Shown: positions 7,765 to 16,076 of the stretch, one piece after another
How positions within the stretch are numbered: position 1 is the stretch's first letter
Layout: the number at the start of each line of letters is the position of its first letter
Assembly (NCBI GenBank): GCA_009886115.1
Contig: VFJJ01000094.1
Location: forward strand, 1-47,505
DNA: 47,505 nt
Direction: 5' to 3'
Source of the DNA: Actinomycetota bacterium
Lineage (GTDB): Bacteria; Actinomycetota; Acidimicrobiia; IMCC26256; VFJJ01
The notes under the pieces: model-generated
The model's database searches: none
The model's input: only the letters and a program-made list of their open reading frames with translations
Told to the model about the DNA's origin: nothing
Program-made: the position numbers and the translations under genes

Positions 7765-9591
7765 TTGCACGGCTCTCTCCAACGACGCTTCGAAGCCACT
7801 GTGACCCCTCGCCGCACCCCACATCCGCTGCTCGCCGGACCCTCGTCGCCCCTGACGGACGCCGAGGCCATCGCCCTGGCTCGCGACGGCGACCGGGGGG
7901 CGTTCGGTGTGCTCTACGAGCGCCATCATCGAGCCGCTCGCCGGCTCGCCCACACGCTGTTCGCCGACGCGGCCCGAGCCGACGACGCGGTGGCCGAGGC
8001 CTTCGCCCGGGTTCGAGCGGAGCTGCGCCACGGGGGCGGGCCGAGCGAGGCCTTCAGGGCGTCGCTCGTGACCGCCCTTCGAGCCGTGGCCGACGAGCGC
8101 TCGACGCTCACCAAGGCCGATGCCGGCGATGCCGGGGGAGCGGCCGCCGAGACGTCCGAGACGTCCGAGACGAGCCGTCGGACGGGTTTCGAGGTCGAGC
8201 TCCTCAGGCGCGCCTTCGCCCGGCTCCCCGAGCGGTCGCAGGCGGTCTTGTGGCACACCGAGCTCGACGACACGACGACGCGCGAGCTCTCAGCGATGCT
8301 CGGGACAACCGAAGACGAGCTGGGGACGCTCATCGACCAGGCCCGCCGGGAGCTCCGCCAAGCCCAGCTCCTGCTGTACGCCGGCTCCACGTCGGTCGGG
8401 GCGTGTCGGGACTGCGCGGAGCATCTGGGCGCCTACACGAGCCACGATCTGCGTTGGCGAAGGCGTCGACGCGTGCGCGACCACCTCGAGGGCTGCCACC
8501 GGTGCGCATCGGTGCACGCCTCGCTCGTCGACTTCGCGCCAGCACTCAGTGCGTCGATGTTCCCGGGAATCGACGGGCCGGCAGCCCTCGGCCGGTCGCG
8601 GCCGGGAGGCATGCGCGTTCCCGGCCTGGCAGCTCGCGCTGGCGTCGACGCTCGAGCGAGAAACCGTACCGCCGCCGCGGTTGTCGCGATCGTCGTCGTG
8701 GTCATCGCCGCCGTCCTCGTCATCGCCCGTTCGGACGATCCTCGAGGCGACCCGGGCCTGGCGGTCGCGACCACGTCCGCCGGCCCGGTCGAGGGCGCTC
8801 CGGTCGACGGGTTGGCCAGCACAACCAGCGCCAGCAGCGCCGCGACCGCCGTGCCGTCCGCTGATGCGACCACGCGGGCGAGCGCGACGACCATCCGCCC
8901 GACCTCGACCGCGGCGACCGTCTCGACCACCTCGTCTGCTTCGCGCCCGGAGGCTCCGGCGACCACTCTGGCGACCGTCCGACCCGTCACCGTCACGCCC
9001 CCGCGGTCGACTTCGACCACGAGAGCGCCCGAGCCGGGCACGACCGTCGTCCCGACGCCGAGCACGACCGAAGCTCCGGTCCCGACGGCGGGTCCTACCA
9101 CACGACCAACGGCGGCACCGACCACCGCCTCGACAGCGGCGCCCACCCCGACCAGCGCGGCCGCTCCCGACCTCTCCGGTGACGTCGGCGTCGCGTCCCC
9201 GCTGTTCGCGGGGCGCCAGGGCACCTTGAGCGCCACGCTCGGCAACCCCGGCCCCGGTGTCGTCGAAAGCCTCGAGATCACCATCGAGGTTCCGGCGGTC
9301 TTCACGATCCTCGGCGCCAGCCTCGCCGATGCCGCCGGGGCCTGCACGACGACAGCGGCCGTCGCCGCATGCTCGGTCCCTGTCGTGGGCCCCGGCTCGA
9401 CGGTCATGGTGCAGCTCGACATCGCCGTGTCCCCCGCCGCCGGTCGATCGGTCGAGATCGTGATGGCGTGGAGCGCCACCGACGGCGGCGTTCCCGGAGC
9501 GGTTGGCAGCACCGTGATCCGCGTCACGATCGTTCCGACCTGCGGGTCGGGGAAGGTCCCTCCCGGGCCTCCGGAGAGCTGCCAGCCATGA
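7765..9591 (+). CDS. ECF sigma factor fused to zinc-finger, membrane anchor and extracytoplasmic domain
   Basis: 608-residue multidomain protein. Residues ~30-115 resemble ECF sigma region 2 and ~150-205 region 4, including a helix-turn-helix (RELSAMLGTTEDELGTLI). Residues 214-247 hold a Cys/His cluster (C214, C217, H220, H227, H240, C244, C247) like the anti-sigma zinc-binding domain. A single membrane helix follows at ~302-321, then a ~140-residue Thr/Ser/Pro/Ala linker and a C-terminal beta-rich domain (~474-600) resembling DUF11/CARDB extracytoplasmic modules. A sigma factor and its membrane anti-sigma thus appear joined in one chain. TTG 7765 has GGAG five bases upstream; GTG 7801 is an alternative start. 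Two small membrane proteins and a zinc protease follow. Confidence 0.8.
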   Translation: MHGSLQRRFEATVTPRRTPHPLLAGPSSPLTDAEAIALARDGDRGAFGVLYERHHRAARRLAHTLFADAARADDAVAEAFARVRAELRHGGGPSEAFRASLVTALRAVADERSTLTKADAGDAGGAAAETSETSETSRRTGFEVELLRRAFARLPERSQAVLWHTELDDTTTRELSAMLGTTEDELGTLIDQARRELRQAQLLLYAGSTSVGACRDCAEHLGAYTSHDLRWRRRRRVRDHLEGCHRCASVHASLVDFAPALSASMFPGIDGPAALGRSRPGGMRVPGLAARAGVDARARNRTAAAVVAIVVVVIAAVLVIARSDDPRGDPGLAVATTSAGPVEGAPVDGLASTTSASSAATAVPSADATTRASATTIRPTSTAATVSTTSSASRPEAPATTLATVRPVTVTPPRSTSTTRAPEPGTTVVPTPSTTEAPVPTAGPTTRPTAAPTTASTAAPTPTSAAAPDLSGDVGVASPLFAGRQGTLSATLGNPGPGVVESLEITIEVPAVFTILGASLADAAGACTTTAAVAACSVPVVGPGSTVMVQLDIAVSPAAGRSVEIVMAWSATDGGVPGAVGSTVIRVTIVPTCGSGKVPPGPPESCQP

Positions 9592-9687
9592 CTCGCCACA
9601 TGTCGAGCCGTCCCCGGGTCGATGACCGGCGTGCCCGGCGGTGCCCCACGTGGAACACTGGCCGTCGCCAGAGATCGAGGACGAGAC

Positions 9688-10056
9688 ATGCGACGACGGC
9701 GGCAGCCTGAGCGGCAGGGTTCCACGTTTCGACGGGCGCTCGTGGTGGCCAGCGCAAGCGCGTCGATGCTGTTCATGACGGCCCTCGCCCCCGCGAGCGC
9801 CCAGACCGACACCACCTCGGCTCCGACCCCGACGACGCTCGGTCCAACGCAGACCCAGACGGCGCAGACGGCGTCGACGGCGGCGAGGAAGCCCGTCGAC
9901 GACGACGGACCCGACCGGATCGTCCTCATCGGGTTGATCGCCGTCGCGGTGATCGTGGCCCTGACCGTGCTGTGGTACGCCTCGGGCCACGTCCGGCGGG
10001 TGGGCCGCGAGGGACCGTCCGGGGGCGGGTCTCCACCGGCGCCGAGAACCCGGTGA
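9688..10056 (+). CDS. small secreted/membrane protein of unknown family
   Basis: 122 residues. An Arg-rich start is followed by a hydrophobic core ending APASAQ, a probable signal peptide cleaved before QTDTT. Then come a ~40-residue Thr/Gln/Pro-rich stretch, a single membrane helix (IVLIGLIAVAVIVALTVLWY) and a short Arg/Gly/Pro-rich cytoplasmic tail. GAGG lies 7 bases before ATG 9688. The layout (signal peptide, short outer segment, one helix) is the same as in the next gene. I do not recognise the family. Position next to the membrane-tethered sigma factor suggests a shared envelope role, as inference only. Confidence 0.7.
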   Translation: MRRRRQPERQGSTFRRALVVASASASMLFMTALAPASAQTDTTSAPTPTTLGPTQTQTAQTASTAARKPVDDDGPDRIVLIGLIAVAVIVALTVLWYASGHVRRVGREGPSGGGSPPAPRTR

Positions 10057-10079
10057 GTCTCAGGCCGTCCGGGCCGGGC

Positions 10080-10085
10080 TAGCCT
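10080..10085 (+). promoter_or_regulatory. putative -10 hexamer for the 10126 gene
   Basis: TAGCCT, about 40 bases before the GTG. It would give a short leader carrying the GGAGG ribosome-binding site at 10116-10120. No clear -35 is seen. Confidence 0.35.
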
Positions 10086-10125
10086 TCGCAGCATCGCTCG
10101 TAGTGCTCTTGTCGTCGGAGGAATC

Positions 10126-10344
10126 GTGAGACGCGCCGTTCGGTTCGCAGCCACTCTCGCCATCGCGTCTGTCGTCGTGGTGCTCACGGCCCTGCCCGCG
10201 CTGGCCCAGACGGCTGAGGCTGGCGACCCCGCCAAGCCTTGGCACTACTGGATCGCGCCGGTGCTGGTTGCGAGCTTCGGTCTCGTACTCATCCTCCTCG
10301 CCGTCGGGTACTACATGAAGGTGGTCCGGGTTCCCCGCCGGTGA
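10126..10344 (+). CDS. short membrane protein with signal peptide
   Basis: 72 residues. A signal-peptide-like N-terminus (RRAVRFAATLAIA..., cleavage after ALA) is followed by about 20 outer residues including KPWHYWIAP, one membrane helix (VLVASFGLVLILLAVGYYM) and a basic tail KVVRVPRR. The GTG start has GGAGG at 7-base spacing. The stop overlaps the GTG of the metalloprotease gene (GTGA), so the two are translationally coupled. I do not recognise the family; similar tiny proteins precede DUF2342 genes in some actinobacteria as far as I recall, which would need a search. Confidence 0.72.
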   Translation: MRRAVRFAATLAIASVVVVLTALPALAQTAEAGDPAKPWHYWIAPVLVASFGLVLILLAVGYYMKVVRVPRR

Positions 10345-11483
10345 CCCCTTCGCCCATCGACTGGGACCTCGCCGCCCGCATCGCCCGGCGCGTCGCCGGA
10401 CGCGAGCCGCTCGAGCGGTCGTACCACGCCCGGGTCCTCGAGCGCGACTTCGACGAGGTCACGTCGGAGGCCGAGGACCTCGTCGCCGAGTTCACCGGGC
10501 TCCGATCCGGCGTCGGCCCGGCCCGCGCGCTCGTGCTCGACCGGGGCCAGTGGACCGCGGCGAACCTGGTCTCGTTCGAGCGACTGCTCGCCCCCATCAC
10601 CGAGCGCATGGCGGCCAAGCTCGCCGCGTCGCCGGCGGCGGGGGCGGCCCGGAAGGTCGCGGGAGCCGAGATCGGGATGCTCGTCGGGATGCTCGCCCAG
10701 CGGGTGCTCGGGCAGTACGACCTCCTCGTGCCCGACGAGCGCAGCGCCGCTGGTCAGCCCGGCAACTCCGTCAGCACCCGAGCCGATGGCGACGCCGTGT
10801 ACTACGTGGGTCCCAACGTGCTCGGGCTCGAGAAGCGCTTCGCGTTCCGCCCCCGCGAGTTCCGCCGCTGGATCGCGTTGCACGAGATCACCCATCGGGC
10901 GCAGTTCACCGGGGTCCCCTGGATGCGACCGTACTTCCTCGGTCTGGTCGACCAGTCGCTCGCCATCGCCGATCCCGACCCGAAGCGCCTGGTGCGGGCC
11001 CTCGAGCGGGCCCTCAGTGACCTCCGGCGACGGCGCAACCCCCTCGACGACGGGGGCCTGGTCTCCCTGTTCGCCAGCCCCGAGCAGCGCGTCGTGCTCG
11101 ACCGTGTGCAGGCGCTCATGTCGATGCTCGAAGGCCACGGCAACCTCGTGATGGACCGGCTCGGCGCCGTGCACGTGCACGGGCAGGCCCGGATGTCGGA
11201 GGCGTTGCGGGTCCGGCGCGAGCAGGGCGGCCTGACGCGCCAGATCTACAAGGCCCTCGGCCTCGAGATGAAGATGCGTCAGTACGAGGTGGGCGAGCGC
11301 TTCTGCGCGCGGGTCGTCGACCTCGCCGGCCTGCGGGCCCTCGACGCCGCTTGGACCAGTCCCGAGCACCTCCCGACCCTGGAGGAGTTCACCGCTCCCG
11401 AGCGCTGGCTGACCCGGGTCGACTCCATGGCGTCCACCCCGGTTCATCTCGGCGCGCCCGGCTTCGATGAGCTCCGCCGCTGA
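10341..11483 (+). CDS. DUF2342-family zinc-dependent metalloprotease
   Basis: 380 residues of the actinobacterial family annotated as zinc-dependent metalloprotease or coenzyme F420 biosynthesis-associated protein (M. tuberculosis Rv3626c). The zinc motif HEITH is at residues 181-185, with MLEGHGNLVMD downstream offering a further metal ligand. The protein looks soluble; no signal peptide is seen. GTG 10341 overlaps the preceding stop. The gene overlaps tilS by 17 bases downstream, an order conserved in Actinomycetota. The substrate is unknown. Coupling to the small membrane protein and proximity to the membrane-tethered sigma factor make a signalling protease role worth testing. Confidence 0.88.
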   Translation: MTPSPIDWDLAARIARRVAGREPLERSYHARVLERDFDEVTSEAEDLVAEFTGLRSGVGPARALVLDRGQWTAANLVSFERLLAPITERMAAKLAASPAAGAARKVAGAEIGMLVGMLAQRVLGQYDLLVPDERSAAGQPGNSVSTRADGDAVYYVGPNVLGLEKRFAFRPREFRRWIALHEITHRAQFTGVPWMRPYFLGLVDQSLAIADPDPKRLVRALERALSDLRRRRNPLDDGGLVSLFASPEQRVVLDRVQALMSMLEGHGNLVMDRLGAVHVHGQARMSEALRVRREQGGLTRQIYKALGLEMKMRQYEVGERFCARVVDLAGLRALDAAWTSPEHLPTLEEFTAPERWLTRVDSMASTPVHLGAPGFDELRR

Positions 11484-13014
11484 CCGCGACGGCTCGGTGA
11501 GCAACGACCCGTCGAGGCCCTCCGCGCCGCTCGCAGCGGTGCTCGCGCCATGGGTGAGACAGCTGAGCCGGCCCGGAGCATCGGCTGTGTCGATACAGGC
11601 GGACGGCCCCCCCGCCGTCGTGGCCTGCTCGGGCGGTTGCGACTCGTCGGCGCTCCTCGCCTTGGCCGTGGCCATGCGCTGGAACCCGATCGCCGTCCAC
11701 GTCGACCACGGCCTGCGCGATGGCAGCGACGACGACGCTCGACGGGTCGTCGAGCTGGCGGCTCGCCTGGGCGTGACGGCGATCGTGGAGCGGGTCGACA
11801 TCGATGGCGGTCGGACGGCGCCCAACCTCGAGGAGCGGGCGCGCCATGCCCGCTATGCAGCCCTCGAACGGGTGGCCGACACCCTCGGCACCAACACGAT
11901 CCTCGTCGGACACACCCGTGACGACCAGGCCGAGACGGTGCTCCTGAACCTGCTCCGCGGGGCGGCGTCGACCGGCATGGCCGGCATGGCGCCCCGACGG
12001 GGTCGGATCGTGCGGCCCCTGCTCGGTCTCGGGCGTAGCGACACGCTCGAGATCTGCGCCCGCCTCGGCATCGACGCGGTGGTCGACCCGATGAACAGCG
12101 AGACCCGGTTCCGTCGGGTGTGGGTCAGGCGCGAGCTGCTCCCCGTGCTCGACAGCGGCGCGTGCCGCGACGTCACAGCCGTCCTCGCTCGTCAGGCCGA
12201 GGTGCTCCGGGAGGAGTCCGACTACCTCGACGATGTGGCTCAGCACGCGCTCGACGGGCTGTTCGGAAGCGCCGTCGGCGACGCCGGGCGCAAGGGCCAG
12301 CTCGACGCCACCGGGCTGGGCGTGTTGCCCAGGGCGATCGCTCGTCGCGTGGTCAGGCTGTGGCTGGGTCGGCCCCCGCCGTCGCTCGCCGAGGTCGACG
12401 CGGTGCTCGCCGTCGCTGGTGGTGTGCGCAGGGCTGTCGAGCTCACCGGCGCCCGGCGCGTCGCCAGGCACGGAGGGCGCCTCGAGTTCACCGGCCGCGC
12501 CGGGGCCGGGACCGGGACGGAGCCCTGGGCCGGGACCGGGACGGAGACCGGGACGGAGACCGGGACGGAGACCGGGACGGAGACCGGGACGGACGAGCAG
12601 CGGAGCGGGTGCGAGCAGGCGCGCCTGGTCGTTCCCGGCGACACCGTGGCCGGATCGTGGTGCTTCACCAGCTGGATCGAACGGGCAGCCCCCGTGGCGT
12701 GGCCCGACGACGGCTACCGCTGCGTGCTCGATGCCGACACCGTCGGCCGTGACCTCACGGTCCGCCCGGCTGATCCCGGAGATCGTCTGCACCCGCTCGG
12801 GATGCTCGGGCACAAGACCGTCGCGCACGCCCTCGCCGAGGCTGGTATCCGAGCCGCCCGCACGAGCCGGTGGCCCGTGATCGCCGACGATGCGACCGGG
12901 GAGCTCGTGTGGGTGCCGGGCTATCGTCTCGCCGACCCGGCCCGGGTCACGAGCGACACCCGTCGCTATCTGTGGATCGAGGCCCGCCTCGACTCCCTCG
13001 CACCGGAACGGTAG
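11467..13014 (+). CDS. tilS: tRNA(Ile)-lysidine synthase TilS
   Basis: Modifies C34 of the CAU-anticodon tRNA-Ile to lysidine using ATP, so that it reads AUA. The PP-loop SGGCDS is at residues 55-60, followed by HVDHGLRDGS and GHTRDDQAETVLLNLLRG, all diagnostic. 515 residues is longer than the usual 320-440. Part of the excess is a low-complexity insert of TGTE repeats at about residues 349-376, between the catalytic and C-terminal domains. ATG 11467 overlaps the protease gene end; GTG 11498 is an alternative. hpt follows after 4 bp. Confidence 0.92.
   Translation: MSSAADRDGSVSNDPSRPSAPLAAVLAPWVRQLSRPGASAVSIQADGPPAVVACSGGCDSSALLALAVAMRWNPIAVHVDHGLRDGSDDDARRVVELAARLGVTAIVERVDIDGGRTAPNLEERARHARYAALERVADTLGTNTILVGHTRDDQAETVLLNLLRGAASTGMAGMAPRRGRIVRPLLGLGRSDTLEICARLGIDAVVDPMNSETRFRRVWVRRELLPVLDSGACRDVTAVLARQAEVLREESDYLDDVAQHALDGLFGSAVGDAGRKGQLDATGLGVLPRAIARRVVRLWLGRPPPSLAEVDAVLAVAGGVRRAVELTGARRVARHGGRLEFTGRAGAGTGTEPWAGTGTETGTETGTETGTETGTDEQRSGCEQARLVVPGDTVAGSWCFTSWIERAAPVAWPDDGYRCVLDADTVGRDLTVRPADPGDRLHPLGMLGHKTVAHALAEAGIRAARTSRWPVIADDATGELVWVPGYRLADPARVTSDTRRYLWIEARLDSLAPER
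12511..12594. repeat. 12-bp in-frame minisatellite within tilS
   Basis: The unit ACCGGGACGGAG (Thr-Gly-Thr-Glu) is repeated head to tail five times at 12535-12594, the last with one mismatch, and an isolated sixth copy lies at 12511-12522. Because the unit is four codons, copy-number change would lengthen or shorten the protein without shifting the frame. Confidence 0.9.
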
Positions 13015-13018
13015 AGCC

Positions 13019-13561
13019 ATGTCCGACACCGAGGACCGCGATCCCGCCCTCGGGCGGGTCGTGATCGCCGAGGACGCACTGGGGGCCAGAGTTCGCGAGC
13101 TCGGCGCCGAGATCAGCACCGACTACGCCGGTCGTCAACCGCTGCTGGTCGGCGTCCTCAAGGGCGCCTTCGTGTTCATGAGCGATCTGGCGCGAGCGAT
13201 CAACCTCCACGTCGAGGTCGACTTCATGGCCGTCTCGTCGTACGGGCACGCCACCCAGACCAGCGGCGTGGTGCGGATCATCAAGGACCTCGAGGCCGAT
13301 CTCACCGGTCGTGACGTCATCGTCGTCGAAGACATCGTCGACTCGGGGCTCACGCTCAACTACCTGTGCCGCAACCTCCTGGGGCGGGGTCCGGCATCGC
13401 TCACCGTGTGTGCGCTGCTCGTCAAGGAGGGCCATGGCGAGATCGACCCGGCGCCTGCCTACGTGGGGTTCACGATTCCCCGCCTGTTCGTGATCGGCTA
13501 CGGCCTCGACGTCGCCGAGCGGTATCGCAACCTCCCGTATCTCGCCGAGTACATCGGCTGA
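13019..13561 (+). CDS. hpt: hypoxanthine phosphoribosyltransferase
   Basis: Purine salvage enzyme joining hypoxanthine or guanine to PRPP to give IMP or GMP. 180 residues, normal. The PRPP-binding loop is VIVVEDIVDSGLTLNYL, with the flexible-loop SSYGHATQTSG before it and the base-specificity region LFVIGYGLDVAERYRNLPY at the C-terminus. ATG 13019 lies 4 bp after the tilS stop; no strong Shine-Dalgarno, so translation is probably coupled. The tilS-hpt-ftsH order is conserved in Actinomycetota. Confidence 0.95.
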   Translation: MSDTEDRDPALGRVVIAEDALGARVRELGAEISTDYAGRQPLLVGVLKGAFVFMSDLARAINLHVEVDFMAVSSYGHATQTSGVVRIIKDLEADLTGRDVIVVEDIVDSGLTLNYLCRNLLGRGPASLTVCALLVKEGHGEIDPAPAYVGFTIPRLFVIGYGLDVAERYRNLPYLAEYIG

Positions 13562-13589
13562 CGGCTCCTGCCGGACCACCGCGACCGGC

Positions 13590-13800
13590 GCGGTCTTCGG
13601 CGTGAACGTCCCGACCTACGGCGATCTCTCGCATCTGGTCCTCGACCGTCCCATCGTGGGCATGGCCGCCACGCCGACCGGCCGGGGCTACTGGCTGGTG
13701 GCGTCCGACGACGGGATCTTCGCGTTCGGCGACGCGCGCTTTCACGGATCGACCGGGGCGCTGCGCTTGAACCAGCCGATCGTGGGGATGGCGACCACGG
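13590..13800 (+). pseudogene. remnant of an actinobacterial propeller-like repeat protein
   Basis: One and a half copies of the repeat PIVGMAATPTGRGYWLVASD-DGIFAFGDARFHGSTG are readable in frame from about 13590 to 13800 (two PIVGMA units). In intact proteins these ~50-residue repeats occur many times in large secreted proteins. Here both ends are missing: upstream is the hpt stop after ~40 bp, and downstream the frame runs into unrelated sequence at about 13800. A GTG at 13602 lies inside a repeat and is unlikely to be a true start. Confidence 0.65.
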
Positions 13801-13801
13801 T

Positions 13802-13924
13802 CTCGTGCAGATCGCGGAGATCACCATCACCCGGGCCGTCGACCATCTCGTGCACACGTTCACCATGACCGCCGTCAGCGCATCGAGCGGGCGCACGGCT
13901 GCCGACGAGCAACCTCGAGGGTGA
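13802..13924 (+). pseudogene. short coding remnant joined to the repeat fragment
   Basis: From 13802 a different frame reads 40 residues (LVQIAEITITRAVDHLV..., then HTFTMTAVSASSG) to a TGA at 13922. It looks like the C-terminal end of a longer protein, spliced to the repeat fragment by a deletion near 13800. The source family is not recognised; the end resembles tail-type or cell-surface protein C-termini only vaguely. The rest of the 479-bp hpt-ftsH gap holds the ftsH promoter region. Confidence 0.4.
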
Positions 13925-13968
13925 GCCCGCGCGCCCTCGGCCCCGGATGAGCCTCCCGACCGGTCGGG

Positions 13969-13991
13969 TAACCTGAACGCGCGCGCGCGCC
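13969..13991 (+). promoter_or_regulatory. putative ftsH -10 hexamer followed by a CG dinucleotide run
   Basis: TAACCT at 13969-13974 is a good TANNNT -10, giving a leader of about 60 bases before the ftsH GTG. Immediately after is an alternating CG run (about 13978-13991) that would sit at the transcript 5' end. No clear -35. Confidence 0.4.
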
Positions 13992-14040
13992 GTGAACGTG
14001 GCGCGCCCCGTCAGCTTCGAGCCCTGGTAGTCGAGGACCC

Positions 14041-15966
14041 GTGACCCGCAAGAAACTGCAACGCAGCCCGTTCCTCTACCTGCTCGTGGGGTTGGTCGCG
14101 CTCATCGTCGTGCTGAAGGTCTTCAACGGTGACCCCGACCGCCGACAGCTCGAGTACTCGGAGTTCCAGGACGCATTGGCGTCCGACTCGGTGAAGACGG
14201 CGAAGCTCCTCGACCGTGACCACATCATCGAAGGCACGCTCACCGACGGCGAGCGCTACGAGGTGACCATCCCCGCCGAGGCCGCCGACGAGGTCACTGA
14301 CGACATCGAGCGGGCCGGCGTCGACTACGAGGTCGACAACCAGAAGGGCAGCCTCTGGACCAGCATCCTCCTGCAGTTCCTGCCGTTCGTGATCGTCCTC
14401 GGCCTGTTCTTCTTCCTCATCACGAGCCAGATGCAAGGCAGCGGGAACCGGGTGATGAGCTTCGGGAAGTCCCGGGCCAAGGTCGTGAACAAGGACCATC
14501 CGAAGACCACGTTCGCCGACGTCGCCGGTCTCGACGAGGCCGTCGAGGAGCTCCAGGAGATCAAGGACTTCCTCACGTCGCCCCAGCGGTTCATCGCCAT
14601 GGGGGCCAAGATCCCCAAGGGGGTGCTGCTGTTCGGGCCTCCGGGGACGGGCAAGACCCTGCTGGCCCGAGCGGTCGCCGGCGAGGCCGGGGTGCCGTTC
14701 TTCTCCATCAGCGGATCCGACTTCGTCGAGATGTTCGTCGGCGTCGGAGCATCCCGGGTGCGCGACCTGTTCGAACAGGCCAAGAGCGCGGCGCCCGCGA
14801 TCGTGTTCGTCGACGAGATCGACGCCGTGGGCCGTCAACGCGGAGCGGGGCTCGGCGGGGGCCACGACGAGCGCGAACAGACGCTCAACCAGTTGCTCGT
14901 GGAGATGGACGGCTTCGACACACGCCAGGGTGTGATCCTCATCGCGGCCACGAACCGGCCCGACATCCTCGATCCGGCATTGCTGCGGCCGGGGCGCTTC
15001 GACCGTCAGATCGTCGTCGACCGCCCCGATCTTGAAGGCCGCCGGGCCATCCTCCGTGTGCACGCCAGGGACAAGCCGCTCGCCGAAGGCGTCGACCTCG
15101 ATGTCATCGCCCGGCGCACTCCGGGCTTCACCGGGGCCGATCTGTCGAACCTGCTCAACGAGGCTGCGCTCCTCTCGGCGAGACGCAACCTGATATCGAT
15201 CGGCCTGCGTGAGATCGAGGACTCGATCGACCGGGTCGTGGCCGGTCCCGAACGCCGCAGCCGCGTGATCTCCGACGACGAGAAGCTCGTGATCGCCTAC
15301 CACGAGGCCGGACACGCCCTCGTAGCCCACGCGCTCCCCAACGCCGACCCGGTCCACAAGATCTCGATCATCCCGAGGGGCCGGGCGCTCGGCTACACGC
15401 TCACCCTCCCGCTCGAGGACAAGTATCTCGTCACCCGCAGCCAACTCATCGACGAGCTGGCCATGCTCCTGGGCGGGCGCACAGCCGAGGAGACACGCTT
15501 CGGCGACCCCACCACCGGAGCATCGAACGACATCGACCGCGCCACCTCGATCGCACGCCAGATGGTCACCGAGTACGGGATGAGCGACGAGCTGGGCCCG
15601 ATGCGCTTCGGGCACAAGCACGCCGAGGTCTTCCTCGGGCGCGACTTCGCAGCGACGCCCGACTACTCCGACGAGTTGGCGTCACGCATCGACGCCGAGG
15701 TCCGCCGGCTGATCGACGACGCTCACGACGTGGCCCGGGCCGTCATCACCGAGCACCGTGGCGTCCTCGACCACATCGCGCAGGAGCTCGTCGCCCACGA
15801 GACCCTCGAGATCGACGAGGTCGTCCGCCTCCTGGGGCCCGTCCCACCGTGGCGTACCGGATCGCCGAGCGACGGCCACACGCCGGCATCGTCCCAGGCG
15901 GCCCCCGCTCCGGCCACCGTGCCCCTCGACAAGACAACGACCGCAGCCGCGTCGCGTACCGACTGA
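14041..15966 (+). CDS. ftsH: ATP-dependent zinc metalloprotease FtsH
   Basis: Membrane-bound AAA+ protease that degrades unfolded membrane and regulatory proteins. 641 residues. Membrane helices at ~11-28 and ~105-128 flank the small extracytoplasmic domain. Walker A GPPGTGKT is at ~199-206, Walker [12 protein letters not shown] follows, the second region of homology RPGRFDRQI is present, and the zinc site HEAGH is at 421-425. The C-terminal ~35 residues are Pro/Ala/Thr-rich. The GTG start has weak GAGGACC upstream. It heads the conserved ftsH-folE-folP arrangement. Confidence 0.97.
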   Translation: MTRKKLQRSPFLYLLVGLVALIVVLKVFNGDPDRRQLEYSEFQDALASDSVKTAKLLDRDHIIEGTLTDGERYEVTIPAEAADEVTDDIERAGVDYEVDNQKGSLWTSILLQFLPFVIVLGLFFFLITSQMQGSGNRVMSFGKSRAKVVNKDHPKTTFADVAGLDEAVEELQEIKDFLTSPQRFIAMGAKIPKGVLLFGPPGTGKTLLARAVAGEAGVPFFSISGSDFVEMFVGVGASRVRDLFEQAKSAAPAIVFVDEIDAVGRQRGAGLGGGHDEREQTLNQLLVEMDGFDTRQGVILIAATNRPDILDPALLRPGRFDRQIVVDRPDLEGRRAILRVHARDKPLAEGVDLDVIARRTPGFTGADLSNLLNEAALLSARRNLISIGLREIEDSIDRVVAGPERRSRVISDDEKLVIAYHEAGHALVAHALPNADPVHKISIIPRGRALGYTLTLPLEDKYLVTRSQLIDELAMLLGGRTAEETRFGDPTTGASNDIDRATSIARQMVTEYGMSDELGPMRFGHKHAEVFLGRDFAATPDYSDELASRIDAEVRRLIDDAHDVARAVITEHRGVLDHIAQELVAHETLEIDEVVRLLGPVPPWRTGSPSDGHTPASSQAAPAPATVPLDKTTTAAASRTD

Positions 15967-16024
15967 CACGAGCAGCCTCGGTTCCCGGGATCCTCCGCTC
16001 CCGGCCGTCACCGCCCCAGTCCGG

Positions 16025-16064
16025 CGCCGAAGCGCCGAAGCACCGAAGCTCCGAAGCGCCGAGG
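16025..16064. repeat. 8-bp tandem repeat before folE
   Basis: Five units of CGCCGAAG with single-base variants (CGCCGAAG twice, CACCGAAG, CTCCGAAG, CGCCGAGG) lie in the ftsH-folE gap. The last unit runs into GAGGAGGG, the folE ribosome-binding site, so copy number would alter the leader just upstream of it. Confidence 0.85.
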
Positions 16065-16076
16065 AGGGCGCCAGCC

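Noticed and set aside
8290-10235. Two long minus-strand frames opposite the tethered sigma gene
   Set aside because: Arg/Gly/Thr-rich antisense readings of a recognised multidomain gene; no start signals or motifs.
12511-12594. CRISPR array
   Set aside because: The repeats are 12-bp contiguous units with no spacers and lie inside tilS; no cas genes are present in the window.
13602-13868. Intact small gene of 88 codons starting at GTG 13602
   Set aside because: The GTG lies inside a repeat unit and the frame changes to unrelated sequence after about 13800, so it is treated as debris.
14011-15621. 536-codon minus-strand frame opposite ftsH
   Set aside because: Antisense to a highly conserved gene; no recognisable protein features.
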